A DNA stretch of 64,000 nucleotides from Rhexocercosporidium sp. MPI-PUGE-AT-0058 (taxonomy: Eukaryota > Ascomycota > Leotiomycetes > Helotiales). This document shows positions 1-10,854 of the stretch, one piece after another (the stretch's first letter is position 1; each line of letters opens with the position of its first letter). The DNA lies in the NCBI GenBank assembly GCA_020746875.1, contig JAGTJL010000001.1, positions 2,790,001-2,854,000 on the forward strand. Direction: 5' to 3'. Under the pieces are notes generated by a model. The model was not told the DNA's origin. It did not search any database and worked only from the letters and a program-made list of their open reading frames with translations. The position numbers and the translations under genes are program-made.

Positions 1-462
1 CTCTCTGCAATCACCAACACCTCGGCTCCTCGCCTCCTTTCGACACGTTGAACTATCTAACCAAGAACATTCCATATACGTCTTTCTATAACAAGACCGT
101 GATGGAAAAGGCAAATTATAAGGCGAGCGATGTGACCTAATCTGTTTTCTCATAGCTGACACGTGAATGTAGTGGAGCTGGTTGTCGCCGACACCAAAGA
201 GATTGATTGGAATCATGCGGCCCTAGATGATCTGTACATAGGAGTGCAAAATTAGAATTTGAGATTCGCGCAGATGGAAGCTAGAAAAAGCACGGCGTAA
301 GAGCGGGAGCGAGATTAGGTGCGGTAGATGCCAATGGTAGACAGTTAAGTATGATGTAAATGATGCAATTGAAGATGAGATGATTGCTAGAGAGCTCCAT
401 ATCGCACATAACAGTTGTTTAGGAATAATGCTACTGTAAACAGCTGCGATAGATCCCTTATC

Positions 463-1541
463 TTAACCTTGACGATAGCGTTTCTTGCTCGAGCCCTCTG
501 TGCTAAGGTCCAAAATAGCTCCAAACCCAAGCTGTTCGAGTTCTGCCTTCAGACTGTCCCTTTGCGCCTTGATGCTCTTGTATGATTGCTCCACCTCGCG
601 CATCTCCCGCCTTAGCTCATCAATTTTGACTAAATCATATGAATATAACTAGCAGACCGAAGAAGCACGCAAGACTCACATTCCAGCTGCATTTTCGCGC
701 CTTTATTATATCAGTTAGCCTTATCGGACTCGCGGGCTTGTTGTTCATACCTTTGATCAATTCAATTTCTCCCTGAAGAACACCTATATGAGCTTTGGAT
801 TTTGTTAGTCCGGGGACTAAAGGGCGATAAATAGTCACCTTGCCTTCCATTTGCTGCTCTCTAGCTTGACGGTTTTCCTGACTCGCCTGGAACCGTGCAT
901 TGCTCATATGGAGTTGGCTATTGTCAGCTTGGAGCTCGCTAATAAATTCTAATGTGAGAGGTAAGCAGAGAAATAGCTATTGCAAGGACAATACTGACGG
1001 ATCAGAGTTCGTAATATGCTAGGTAGAAGCCTGAGTGTTTCTTGCGGAATAGAAGCACTGGAGCCAAAAGACCTGGCTGCTATATCTCGAAAGAGAGTTT
1101 CGATTACTCTTAGGTTAGCTGGATGTAATATAGCAGATCCACAGGGACTTACCACGAAGGAGACTAAACCGACTATCTTCACCAATGTACGAGGGCTCTG
1201 GGGTGTCCTTAGGTGATTGTTAGGTATGGAAGTAAAAGTAGAGAGTCGAATGGATCACTCACCACGTCTACACCCATTTCGAAATGGATATCTAGTAGAC
1301 CCGGTGTAGTGTCACTAGGCATGGTTATTACCCTCTCAACGTCTTTGGTACCATGAACTCACCTGTTCAAAGGCGGCGCCATATCTTCCGCTGTTTCGGG
1401 CGTAGTTTCATTCGGAAAGCATGTCGCATCAGTGGGATTCTTCCCCGTCAGCACTTATTTGTTTTCGCTTAGTTTTTGACTTACGTAGAAAGAGGCACCC
1501 ACTGAATTTGGGCTTGCTTCGCCGAAGGGTGATACGCTCAT
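463..1541 (-). CDS. hypothetical coiled-coil protein, many exons
   Basis: I do not recognise a family. On the minus strand a start ATG at 1541 (MSVSPFGEAS) can be followed through about eight short exons to a stop at 463, using introns with GTAAGT or GTGAGT donors and CTAAC branch points. Clear examples are the intron at 630-679 and one ending in TTCTTCAG just before the GEIELIKG segment. The spliced protein is about 230 residues. An acidic, Pro/Thr-rich N-terminus is followed by a region containing VIETLFRDIAARSFGSS and then by a long heptad-rich coiled coil (ELQADNSQLHMSNARFQ, then MQLEFKIDELRREMREVEQ), ending in a basic tail KKRYRQG. The coiled coil suggests oligomerisation; the role is unknown. 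The frame stays open only when introns are removed, which supports a real gene. Exact splice sites are by eye. Confidence 0.55.
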
Positions 1542-1871
1542 ATTATTCGTGTAGGTGAGTAGCGTTAAGCGTAGGGGCTATCGTAATTGTATCGGAGGTG
1601 AACGTCTGGGTGAAGGGCGGGGAGGAAAGTGTAGACCGAGCTGGCAGGTACTATTTGTAATATTTAAGTCCTTGCATCGCCCTTGCGAAGGCTGCCGTGT
1701 CGTTCTAGGTATGGCCATCTGTTTCGTACCTACTTCTAATACCCCTCACGGGATCCCTGTTGCCTCAGCCTTGATTGTTGTAGATAGTGGCTAGTATGGT
1801 GTCGAATTTGGCTCCCTCTAGCACCGAATATGCCTCGCTCATGCCACTTGATTAGATATCTTTCTTTTTTA

Positions 1872-1968
1872 GGTGGTCTCTTTCGCGGGGTGGTCTCTTT
1901 GGCGAGGTAGTCTCTTTAGCGAGGTGGTCACTTTGGCGAGGTGGTCTCTTTGGCGAGGTGGTCTCTTT
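1872..1968. repeat. 17-bp minisatellite, about six copies
   Basis: A unit close to ggtggtctctttggcga is repeated head to tail about six times with single-base variants. The array lies immediately 3' of the stop codon of the small minus-strand gene at 1968-2385, so it forms the start of that gene's 3' UTR. On the minus strand the array could itself be read as a short Arg/Pro-rich repeat. Confidence 0.85.
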
Positions 1969-2385
1969 CAACCAACACAAGTTATCTGCTCCTGCAAACG
2001 CATCTCATTCTCAGCCTCGTATTCTTTCAATGTTTGCTTCTTCACAGGCCTGTCATTCTTGGCCTCCCACCGTCTCAATATCTGTCCCTGCAAATGCCTC
2101 TCGTCGGGATGACTTCGTCTATTCTCAGCATAGTATTCACAAGGGCATGGTTCATAGCTAGCTACAAGTATAAAAGCGTCGCCTGGAATCCGTTCCCTTC
2201 GTTTCTCAGATACTTTCTTTATCCTAATATCGCTACTTTCACTTTTCTGCTTAATGTCTTCGAATGCGGTCAAAAGGCTATCTCTTCCCAGCGACGAATG
2301 GCTGGACACTTTCGATTTCTCTGCTTACCTTAACGATAATCCTACCTGATGATCAATACTCAATTGTTAACGCACTCTTCTCCAT
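1968..2385 (-). CDS. small charged hypothetical protein, two exons
   Basis: Unrecognised. ATG at 2385 starts a short first exon (MEK), a GTGCGT-donor intron follows, and the second exon runs open to a stop at 1968, giving about 121 residues. The product is very charged, rich in Lys, Arg and Glu (for example IKKVSEKRRERIPGD and RRWEAKNDRPVKKQTLKE), with no signal peptide or membrane segment. It contains a Cys pair in the context EPCPCEYY. The long open frame with a biased composition supports coding. The stop falls directly at the edge of a 17-bp minisatellite, so the ancestral C-terminus may have been altered by repeat expansion. Function unknown; it could be a remnant of a longer gene. Confidence 0.4.
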
Positions 2386-2565
2386 CGACAGTATGCCGCT
2401 TATACCTGGCGACACATGGCCATGGCAATGTCGTGTCTGCTGTCTATCTCAACCATAGCTTACTACCGGCACAGACTATCAACTCGAAGACTGATGGCAT
2501 CTCGATGATGAACCACTTCACCAACCCTGCATATCTGGAAGAAAATCAGTCGGACTTACCCCATC

Positions 2566-2772
2566 GTGCTAAAAAATGCTTGTAATCAGTGCCGCACGAA
2601 GAAAACCCGATGCAATCGAAAAGGTGAAGAGGAATGTGTTCCGTCGAGTAAAGCCAGGAAATCGGTATATCGCCGAAGTGCACTGCGGAAGATTCAAGAC
2701 CCTACGGTAATACCTCCATCACCCGCGTCTAAAGCAATTCAGTTGGAACTGCCGGATGTAAGACCCACGTAG
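2566..2772 (+). pseudogene. Zn2Cys6 DNA-binding domain fragment
   Basis: The open frame encodes ACNQCRTKKTRCNRKG followed by EEECVP. This matches the first half of a fungal Zn2Cys6 binuclear cluster (C-x2-C-x6-C, basic residues between) and a fourth Cys, but the fifth and sixth Cys at their usual spacing are missing. No start codon, middle homology domain or continuing exon is evident. In living relatives this domain binds CGG half-sites in promoters. I read it as a gene fragment; an unrecognised intron that supplies the last Cys residues is the alternative. Confidence 0.4.
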
Positions 2773-4197
2773 CATTCTAGGCTATGCTACGTCAGTTACT
2801 AATGACTTGTTAGATAACTCTTGAACGTCCACCAAAGCCTAAAACGTGTATGTAGAGAGGCTTCCCTTCGTAGCGACAATCGACCAACTCGAGAATCCCT
2901 TCTGATCACGTCGTACAACTTAATCCATCTGTACCTTCTCTGGTTCTACTGGATGGCGATAAGAGAACGCCATTTCAGACACCAATCATTGTCCTACTGC
3001 GTTTGGAGTATCCCAAGGGTCTTGGGTCTGGTCGCTACTCTTCTTGTCGGTCAGTTGATGCGAATTGTCTGGAATGTTCATTTTAGGATAATAAAGGACA
3101 TGTAATTAGAGTTTGCATGGACAGCACTAAATTTCTCCAAATTCTAACTTGGTCTTGAATGGTGGTACAATTCGTGAACTCCGTCTCAAGTGCATTATAG
3201 GGCATTAAAAATGAAGCCAGCAATATCCCTGAGTCCATCATGGCGTTTCCTGCTAATTCACTGTCGCTGGCTGTCAGCCCATGTCGAACACACTCTCCTC
3301 ATGCATTTGGAACCTAATACGAATACCCAAATGGGCTTTACAGCTCGTACCCTGAAGAAGTAGTTTAGGATGCAGTAATATCTTACGGTTTAGTTCACAT
3401 TGAGACTTGCGCTTGAAAGAATTGAATTAGAGGCGCTTTGCCAATGAAACTGCCTCTATTCAACGCCTGACCACGTCGAGCTATTTTTAGATGCAGGATA
3501 AGTCATTCTGCTTCCGGGGATGTGGACAGGCGTTCTGAGAGTTTTACAAGCAATTACAAGCTGAAGCAAGTCATACGCATAGGCCTGGTACCATTATGGT
3601 CAATCTGTGATGTGGAATAAACCAGAGTTTCATATGTTCATGTCTTAAAGCTGATTCACTGCCTCCGAATATCCTGATGGACTCGACGTCGTCAAGAAGG
3701 CAAAGAAGCCTTCGATCTTATATACAGAAGAGACTATTTAAAAAGAAAGATTTGGTCCTTCGTTAGGACTCAGTACGGGAGAATAATATATCCTCAAACC
3801 GAGCACTCGACTTTAGGTGGCGAAAACCTACACCAACAAAAGCTATGACAGGCCCAAAGAACTCGGTGATAATGGCCCTTGGCTTAGACGAACTTTTGCC
3901 AACAACTAGCTTAAGCTCTTCTATAAGAGAAACAACTTCATTTATGACAATAGTAATAAAGTAAAAGGAAATCACAGCAATAACAACGATACCACATCAT
4001 TAAACCTCGAGCCAAACATCAACATACAGCAACTTAGCGACCCTAAATTCTTACAGAACCCTAAAACCAAAAGAGACAGTCTAACTGTGAACTGAATGTC
4101 CAAGAGCTGAAATCAATCTTCGTCTGCCCCCAAATTTGAACGGCTAATTAGCCTCTTTCTCGGTCTTTCCCGAAACCTGATTACTGAGGTACCGCCC
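2773..4197. other. no convincing gene
   Basis: Short overlapping frames on both strands, none with a recognisable domain or a consistent exon structure. A minus-strand frame near 3763-3975 has a hydrophobic, slightly protein-like stretch (PRAIITEFFGPVIAFVGVG) but I cannot connect it to anything. Confidence 0.4.
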
Positions 4198-6877
4198 TCA
4201 TAAGCCGTATATAATGAGCCGTTGCCCGCTCCGTTCCATCTCATCTACCCAATCTACTGAATTCGCATTTCCCGTCTGTGCGACGGCAACACTTTGCTTC
4301 TTGTAGATAGTCTGCAAGAACCTCTGCACATTATTTGTAACCCCTCCATACTCATTTTTCTCGACTTCGGTCATAAAACTCAGAGCCGTATCTTTCTTTG
4401 TTAAATTCCGTGTACAGAAGCCGGCTAGAAATAGCGGGAACACGATGTACCGCGGGTCAAATCGTTCTTTGGACAGTATTATGCTGACAGCGTGGAGGAT
4501 TTCAGTGCAGCATGCCTCGATCTGGGCTTTGGTGTCGGGCTCTAGGTCGTGTAAGTGCCCTGAATACATGCTAGTATGTGTGTAGAGTATACAGACGCGG
4601 AATAGCAGGTATGACTGTACTTGTCAACAATTGTTCAACCTTGAGAAGATCACAACGTACATGTTCCACCCACTCAAAGACTCTGGGTGGAAGGTTCTCC
4701 GGGGTCCGCCATGTCCAATAATCTGGAAATTGAGATGTCCATTTCATTCTCGAATCGTGCAAAACTCGGTGGAGGCTCTGAATCCGGTGGTACCTTTCGA
4801 TGTTGTAGGTCTCATCGTGGATGTGGGCAGAACCCCCGAAACGTCTTTGATTGGCCTCCGCTCTCAGGCTTCTGCCTAAACGTCCAACTTGAAGTGCAAT
4901 TAAGACAGTCTCTTGGTTAATGCTGATGACTCCCGGGAAGTACGTCTGCTCTTCAGAGTATATCATGTGAGGCTCACCGGCTCTCTCTGGTGGCAAGCAT
5001 CGCTCTGGTAATGGCAGCATGTTCTGTTCGAGAATGACCTCGACAAACATCCCCGTTCCACTCGCACTCAAAAGCGCGTAGACGTCGATACAGCAAATTA
5101 TCCAGATAATGAAGTCGAAGCGATCGACGCACTGTAGTTGTCGTCGCATGGAAATTATCCTTAAAAGCTGATCGCAGTGGTGCTGCCACATATTTGACTC
5201 CCGCGCAGCGATCTCGTAGATGAGCAAGACTAGATGTGTTAATAAGGCGCCATCGGACTAGATCAGAATCAGCATTGGCCTCGTCAAGCTGCGCAAATCC
5301 AGAGAAACTTCTGAAAAATTTACATCTTAGAAAATTCGGTCTGAATCTAAAAATCAAAGTTACAAGACGTCGCAAAGGCATGTGCACTTACGTAGGAATC
5401 CTGGGAGCTTTGTACTATGGTCTGTAGAGCTGGGATGACTTGCTGATAATACTCTAAAGCATTGGTATCATGGGAACCTTTTTTGTGCGCGATACTCAGA
5501 GCAGAGAGTGCTATCATTGCATGGAAAAGCTGCCTGACATCAGTAAAATATCCGCGAATATTTAAATTGTGACTGACTGGTGGGTAGTCGCGAGCCTGTA
5601 CTTCGAACATGTCTTCATCTCCTAGAGACTTCCTCGTCCCAATGATCTGTTGTGAAATTGCCGCTCGGTAATGATGTAGCAGCTCAGCGTCTTTTCCTCC
5701 CTGGCGAGCAGCGTCTAGAAGAGACACTGTACCGGAATCAAGATATGAGCTGTCTCGTCGTGATAGTGTCTTTCTGTAGTCAGATGAAATTGAAGCCACA
5801 GGCGATATAAGCCTTGCACTCGGGCGATGCGGCAAAGTAGTGGAAGCTCTTCGAGATGGGTCTTCAAAGGTCTTGAGAATTACCACCTATCACTCGCAAT
5901 AGTAGGTCAGTCGTTTATTCGAGTTATCCAAGGGAGACAGCCAAGTATCCGGGAAGGACCAAATTTTCGTGTACCGAGAATGCATCCTATAAACTTTCAG
6001 TTGAATAGACTTGACTCACGTTAGGATCATCCCCTTCTGCTGCTACGCTGCCTGATACTAAAGTATGACCATTATTATCACCTTCAGATTCCGAGAAGGT
6101 AGATTCTTGTCGTATATTTCCAAGGCTTTTGTCCCGATACTCAGGTAAGTCCGCGAAGCTCGTCAAGTTTGCAACAACTACGAAGGTCCCAGGATCTTGC
6201 GACTCTGCTTTCTGCTCCCGCTCATCATCGGTTGTCAGTGTTGAGAAAGGAGGCAATATATCTTCTGATGCTCGGACTCTTGGCTCCTGGTCTTGTGCAC
6301 TTGCTGCGTCCTATCAGCTTAGTAACATAAAGATTCAACCTTATTTACGTACGATCCCAAACATGGCTACCTATCGTAGTAATTTGCTGTGTCCGTTCTA
6401 AAATCCTCGGGGTGTCGTCCTTGAAAGAAACTCTTAGGTTATAGTCACTAGAGCATCCTGGTTAGAGTGTGAAGATGCAAAAACGAGAATAAGAGACTTA
6501 CCAGGCGTGACCAAGACGCTGACAATGCTATGGCCCAGTTAGCAAAGGAATCAAACTACCTTGACTCTGCCACCGTACTCCACATGTTGGCCTTCCTTCG
6601 TCACATTTTACCTCTACCGGTGGTGTTAGTCATATTAGGAGGTTCTAAGATGGGGAACGAAAAGCATACTGCGAGTTCGACAAGCCGAGCAACCGTTCTT
6701 TGATCTTGGAGGAATCCTGCTTCTCCGACCCTCAGGAGGAGGATTACTAGATAATACCAGTCCGAGCTGGGGAGACAGTGGCGGAACTTGCTGACTCGGT
6801 GCTATGAGTGGCAAACGAGGCTCGGCGAGATGACCTTCTTGCATTGCATCAGTAGAATAGTTGAAATGCATCGACAT
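4198..6877 (-). CDS. Zn2Cys6 transcription factor, Fungal_trans_2 type
   Basis: Probable nuclear DNA-binding regulator. The start ATG is at 6877 (MSMHFNYSTDAM). Removing short introns rebuilds a complete binuclear cluster near residues 65-95: GCSACRTRK, VKCDEGRPTCGHCQRLGHAC, then DYNLRVSFKDD, with the family spacing C-x2-C-x6-C-x6-C-x2-C-x6-C. The choice of donor GTACGG and of the acceptor before TGACTATAAC decides whether Cys 5 and 6 are present. An acidic linker follows, then a long alpha-helical region (AELLHHYRAAISQQII, LFHAMIALSALSIAHKKG, MLIYEIAARESNMWQHHCDQ, EWVEHVRCDLLKVEQLLTST) resembling Fungal_trans_2 (PF11951), ending at 4198 in SGQRLIIYGL. No frameshift is needed. Neighbours are small hypothetical genes, so the target pathway is unknown. 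Confidence 0.8.
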
Positions 6878-7626
6878 CAAGGAGGCTGAGGGGGAGTAGC
6901 AGTAGATTGGTGATTTTGGTGATTTAACGTAAGAAAGATAAAAGAGCCGAAGGTTATATAGAAGGTGGGCAGCGCAAACACTGGCGCGGGCTCCAGTCGC
7001 TCAGATGCACGTTGAAAAAGCTAGATGGACGCCAATGTGAGCGAGTGGCGGTTCTTGGTGAGATTCATGTGCAGATTCCCGCGCCCGTCTCTATAGGCGT
7101 CATGGGGATAGTTGTAAAGGAGGATTCGCTTCTAGAAGGAAAAAATTCAAGAGCTATGTTTTTCTGGTGAGACACGGGTTTGACAGAAGCTTAAAGGACA
7201 CGAGCAAAAATCCTCAATTATTATCTCGAATGCGATTAAGGGGCGAGGAAAGGTGTTCAATTGCATCAACGTATGGGAGATTTTGGTAATCCCCGAAGCT
7301 CCACATGTAACTCCATGCGGCTTCTGGTTTCCATGACCCTCCTGGATGACATGATATCGTCGCTCGACTATCACCATCACGAAGCAGCAAGGTCGCAGAA
7401 GACTGTATTAGCTACATCAGATGGTACCGTATACGTAGATGCTATGTACAACTCAGAGATCGGTTACCCATCTTCTACCCTCTCAAATACTACTTGACGG
7501 TAATTCGAGACCCTTCTTTTCTCCATCTCCTCTTCAGCGCAACTGGAGGGGAGAATTATGTAAATGGAAACCAGCCCATGACTGGTTCCCCCCTCGCAAA
7601 ATTCTTCCCACATTCGGTATTGTAAG
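6878..7626. other. upstream region of the Zn2Cys6 gene, no clear gene
   Basis: Contains the likely promoter of the minus-strand regulator (6878-7150) and the 3' flank of the small Cys-rich gene. The short frames at 7147-7497 on both strands show no domain and overlap one another. Confidence 0.4.
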
Positions 7627-7947
7627 TCAAGCATTCTTGGCCTGGTTCTGGATCTGGCCGTGCATCCACGTCGGTTCTACTGCTGGGACCCGACAGTCCC
7701 CTATGGTAGAAAGAATTAGCAAGCGATAAAAACAGGTTTGCCAAAAGTGAACCCACCACATCTTTCATCGAGTCTAGGAAGATTGTTAGTATATATGTCA
7801 CTACCGTTCTTGAACAACCTACCTGAATTCGACGGCTACTACGGCTGGTGGACACCGCCGATGTGTGGTCTCGTAATTAGTGCACCATGCTCTGACTGTA
7901 TAACGACGATGGCCGCACCTAAACTCGACTTGTGTGTAGTCGCACAT
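7627..7947 (-). CDS. small Cys-rich protein, three exons
   Basis: Start ATG at 7947. Exon 1 encodes MCDYTQVEFRCGHRRYTV followed by RAWCTNYETTHRRCPPAV, exon 2 encodes RLDERCG, and exon 3 encodes DCRVPAVEPTWMHGQIQNQ, ending AKNA. Introns have GTAGGT and GTGGGT donors with CTAG and ATAG acceptors, and splicing keeps the frame. The protein is about 71 residues with paired Cys/His (CGH, WC, RCPP, RCGDC) suggesting a small metal-binding or disulphide fold. I recall short conserved ascomycete proteins beginning MCDYTQ(V/E) of this kind but no known function. No signal peptide, so probably intracellular. Confidence 0.7.
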
Positions 7948-8253
7948 TCTGCTTGTGAATGAAAGACGAAAGTTGGACCTTGGGGAGACGGTGAGGTTCT
8001 TTAAGTACGTTGCAGGAGGGGTATGTGATCTCCCATTAATACCGGTGTGAAAAGAGATCTGAATGTGGGAGGACCTTGGCAAGGGGAATTGATCGAGCCT
8101 CGAATCACGGAAACGATCAAATTGCGCCACGCTAGGGTACATTGATATGGAGCATTGATTGCGTTTGGACCTGGATATAATTGAAGCAAGGCTCATGTGT
8201 TATAGCATTCTCTCGATTATCCATCCAATATCACACCGTTCGATCGACCCGCC

Positions 8254-8953
8254 TCAAACCCCGTCAAGATCGACATCCCCTCTTTGTGATGGATCCCAAA
8301 TCATAGTACTTTGAACATATGTTCCTTCCTTCCCAAATTCCTTCAGATCAACACTTGCTTCTGCTTTTAACCCAAATCCAAGCTTCAAGTATAGAGGTCT
8401 ACCCTCAGGAGTAGCCTGTAAAAACACTCTCTTCTGTCTTTGCTCTGCTTGGTTCAATACATATTTCCCTATCATCCAGCCGAGCCCCTCTCTCCGATGC
8501 TCCTGTAATACACACGTAAGGTGTAACACTTTACGAATCTATTAGCTGCAATTCTAGATGTGGGTCACAAAACTAACCAATATCCTCATTTTTACGATAA
8601 AACTTTTCCGTGTGTAGCTTTGTCTGCTCTTGGAGCTTATTCAGGAACCTGAAATCCGCATCGACGGGAAGCCTCAGCTCTTTCTTTGGCGGTTTTGGCC
8701 CATAAACAACGATTGCAAAAGCTACAGTTGGCTTGCCAGGTAAGTGGTTTGCTACAACTTTGATTAATTCCACCTCCTCTTCTTTAGTGAACTGAATATG
8801 GCTTTTGTGATGGAAGTTTACCACTTCTCTGGAAACGCCTTTAGGATATGTAAGGTAAACAAGAGGATTGTTTTCGAAAGATTGGAGAGAGATTTCAGCA
8901 AGCTTAACATCATCGAAGTTGGTAGAAGTGGACAACAGATACGTAGACTCCAT
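8254..8953 (-). CDS. GNAT-family N-acetyltransferase
   Basis: Acetyl-CoA-dependent N-acetyltransferase of unknown substrate. The start is placed at the internal ATG at 8953 (MESTYLLSTST) because upstream residues look untranslated. One intron (GTTAGT donor, acceptor before the TGTTACACC exon) joins NEDI to VLHLTCVLQEHRREGLGWMI in frame. The second exon carries the GNAT core: beta-strand LHLTCVL, then EHRREGLGWMIGKYVL in the place of the acetyl-CoA pyrophosphate loop (Q/R-x-x-G-x-G/A), then LYLKLGFGLKAEASVD as the terminal strand motif. The length of about 215 residues fits the family. No signal peptide. Intact. Confidence 0.75.
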
Positions 8954-9379
8954 TGTGAGACTTGGGGAGATATTGAGCGACACTTCGTCTCTTGATGAGG
9001 GGACTCTTGATGAGGGGAGACATGCCGACTTATCAAACACATAAGACTCCACCGAGCCTTTCGCGAGAGAATGGGACAAGAGGCGCTAAGCTAGAGGGGA
9101 TTGACCTACTATGCACACCCTTCATCATCCAACGAGAGCATGGCCCAGAGCTGCAGTGTTCAGGAGCCACAACTCGATTCATGCTATTGACCACAAAGAA
9201 TGGGCACTCATCTTGTGGGTGGATTCCTTTTCGAACTTCAGATCCTTGAAATCCTCAATCCCTCAAATTTAATGACGATATTTTCCAAAGGTGACTAGCT
9301 CATTGAGTCGACCTATTGCAAAAGCCCCCTACTCCACTCCCCCGAGTAAAGTCGAGCTACTTTCCACTTCATATTATTT

Positions 9380-9760
9380 TTAGGATACAGAGACCGTGCA
9401 AACTTGAACCGGGGGGCATTCGCATAAATTTATTCCCAGCACACGTCGTTTAAGTTTCTTGAACTCGGCATCTTCAAATCCTAAGGAATTCGAATGCAGG
9501 TGGCGGTAAATACGGTTCAACGCGCGCTCTTCTCGGGAACAAACACAGACACTTGCAGTGAGCAGATATGCACAGCTACTCTCTTCGGGCTTTTTGATGC
9601 CTTCCTTGAGAATTGGAGACACCCAGGGCTGTCGGAGTGCGTGGTCCGAGTAGTAGTCAATATATCGAACGCCTGTCGTAAATGAAATATCCATGAGATA
9701 ATTGTCAGACGCTTGGTACCCCGGTTGGATGAAGGACGCTGCAAATTTTTTGGTTTCCAT
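9380..9760 (-). CDS. unrecognised open frame
   Basis: Uninterrupted frame that could start at ATG 9760 (METKKFAASFIQPGYQ) and end at 9380. The frame itself extends upstream to 9958, through a 39-bp tandem repeat that looks non-coding. It has Tyr/Asp-rich stretches (VRYIDYYSDHALRQPW) and a Cys-rich middle (VCVCSREERALNRIYRH). No domain recognised and no intron evidence. It may be an exon of a larger gene or chance. Confidence 0.25.
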   Translation of the reverse strand: METKKFAASFIQPGYQASDNYLMDISFTTGVRYIDYYSDHALRQPWVSPILKEGIKKPEESSCAYLLTASVCVCSREERALNRIYRHLHSNSLGFEDAEFKKLKRRVLGINLCECPPVQVCTVSVS

Positions 9761-9831
9761 TGTGACGTCAGGAAATGCATAGCAGACTATACGGAGTGCA
9801 TGTGCTGGGCGGCACCCTTCGTCCCGTATCA

Positions 9832-9909
9832 GGTACCAAAGCATACCATGATCTGTAGCTGGTAGTGTCAGGTCCCAAGGCATACCATGATCTGTAGCTG
9901 GTCGTGTCA
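9832..9909. repeat. 39-bp tandem repeat, two copies
   Basis: Two adjacent units beginning ggtaccaaag and ggtcccaagg, each continuing with cataccatgatctgtagctg, differ at about four positions. They lie just 3' of the stop of the minus-strand gene at 9955-10427. Confidence 0.9.
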
Positions 9910-9954
9910 GGTGTGTGTCGGTCCTTACAACTGGTCTTGTTGCATGTTCTCTCA

Positions 9955-10427
9955 TCATAATTTGTAGGCATCAACTGGAATGTATGTGGCAAGGACAGCA
10001 ATAGGACAAGCCTCCAGCCCCAGACCCCCTCCTTCTTCCATACATCTCTGGTCATGCTGGCCGTCGCTTGCTAGACTGGAGGCCTCGTCAGAGCATGCTA
10101 AAAAGAAATATTGCTTGGAAACTTACCGCTCATGTGCCACAGATTTCCTATCCCTTGTTTCTTTAACCAAAAGCGATAGCTGTGAACTGAATCTCTTGCG
10201 GTATATTTTAAGTCTGTCATGATATTCCTATCCTGTTTGAGCTTGATGTCTCGACGACGACGATTTAGATGTATTGGTACCTGGTTCTCTTGCGATATGC
10301 CATAACCGGACGATTCTTCTCTTGAAGAGCTGGCTGAATTCGGGGGTTGTGCCTGATATCTCACAGTCTTGCCCTTGAACGGGAGTTCGAAAGGATGGAT
10401 TAGCGGTTGATTTGACGCTGAAGCCAT
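9955..10427 (-). CDS. hypothetical protein, two exons
   Basis: Start ATG at 10427 (MASASNQPLIHPFELPFKGK). Exon 1 encodes a Ser-rich region and a basic patch (LNRRRRDIKLKQDRN), then SYRFWLKKQGIGNLWHMS. A GTAAGT-donor intron with a TTTTTAG acceptor leads to exon 2 (ACSDEASSLASDGQHDQ), which ends ATYIPVDAYKL at 9955. The spliced protein is about 136 residues. The splice is clean and in frame, which supports the model; the family is unknown. The stop overlaps the first codons of a longer minus-strand frame, so an unseen third exon cannot be excluded. Confidence 0.5.
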
Positions 10428-10854
10428 GCTAGAGGTGGTAAATAATATAATCGCAGGCCGGCGGAAATATCTGGGAAGGAGAAGAGAGAAAGATGGATGA
10501 ATCAAGCTGACTTTTCGACGCAGGGAGAGTAAAGGCTTTATATAAGCCTTCGGATAAGGCAAGCGGCCAGTAAGGCAAGGCTGACGATACTTATACGACC
10601 ATGCAAAGCACACTGGAAATCACAATCACAGCCCCACAGCTCCAAATGGCCTGATCAGCATGACTTCTATTCCCCTTTCGGCAGCAGAACTCCCAATGAA
10701 GGCCCGACGCCTGGTCCTCTCCCTTCCTTCCTCCCTCAGATCGCACGAACAAGGAGGGCAGTAAATATCAGTCTCATATGAAAGGTATATTTTACATTAT
10801 TGTACAGGATATTGCGGTGCTGTTTGCACTCGATCATCTGTCATATCTCAACCC

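Noticed and set aside
2821..3105. 94-codon plus-strand frame with hydrophobic stretch
   Set aside because: No ATG, no domain, no splice support; likely chance.
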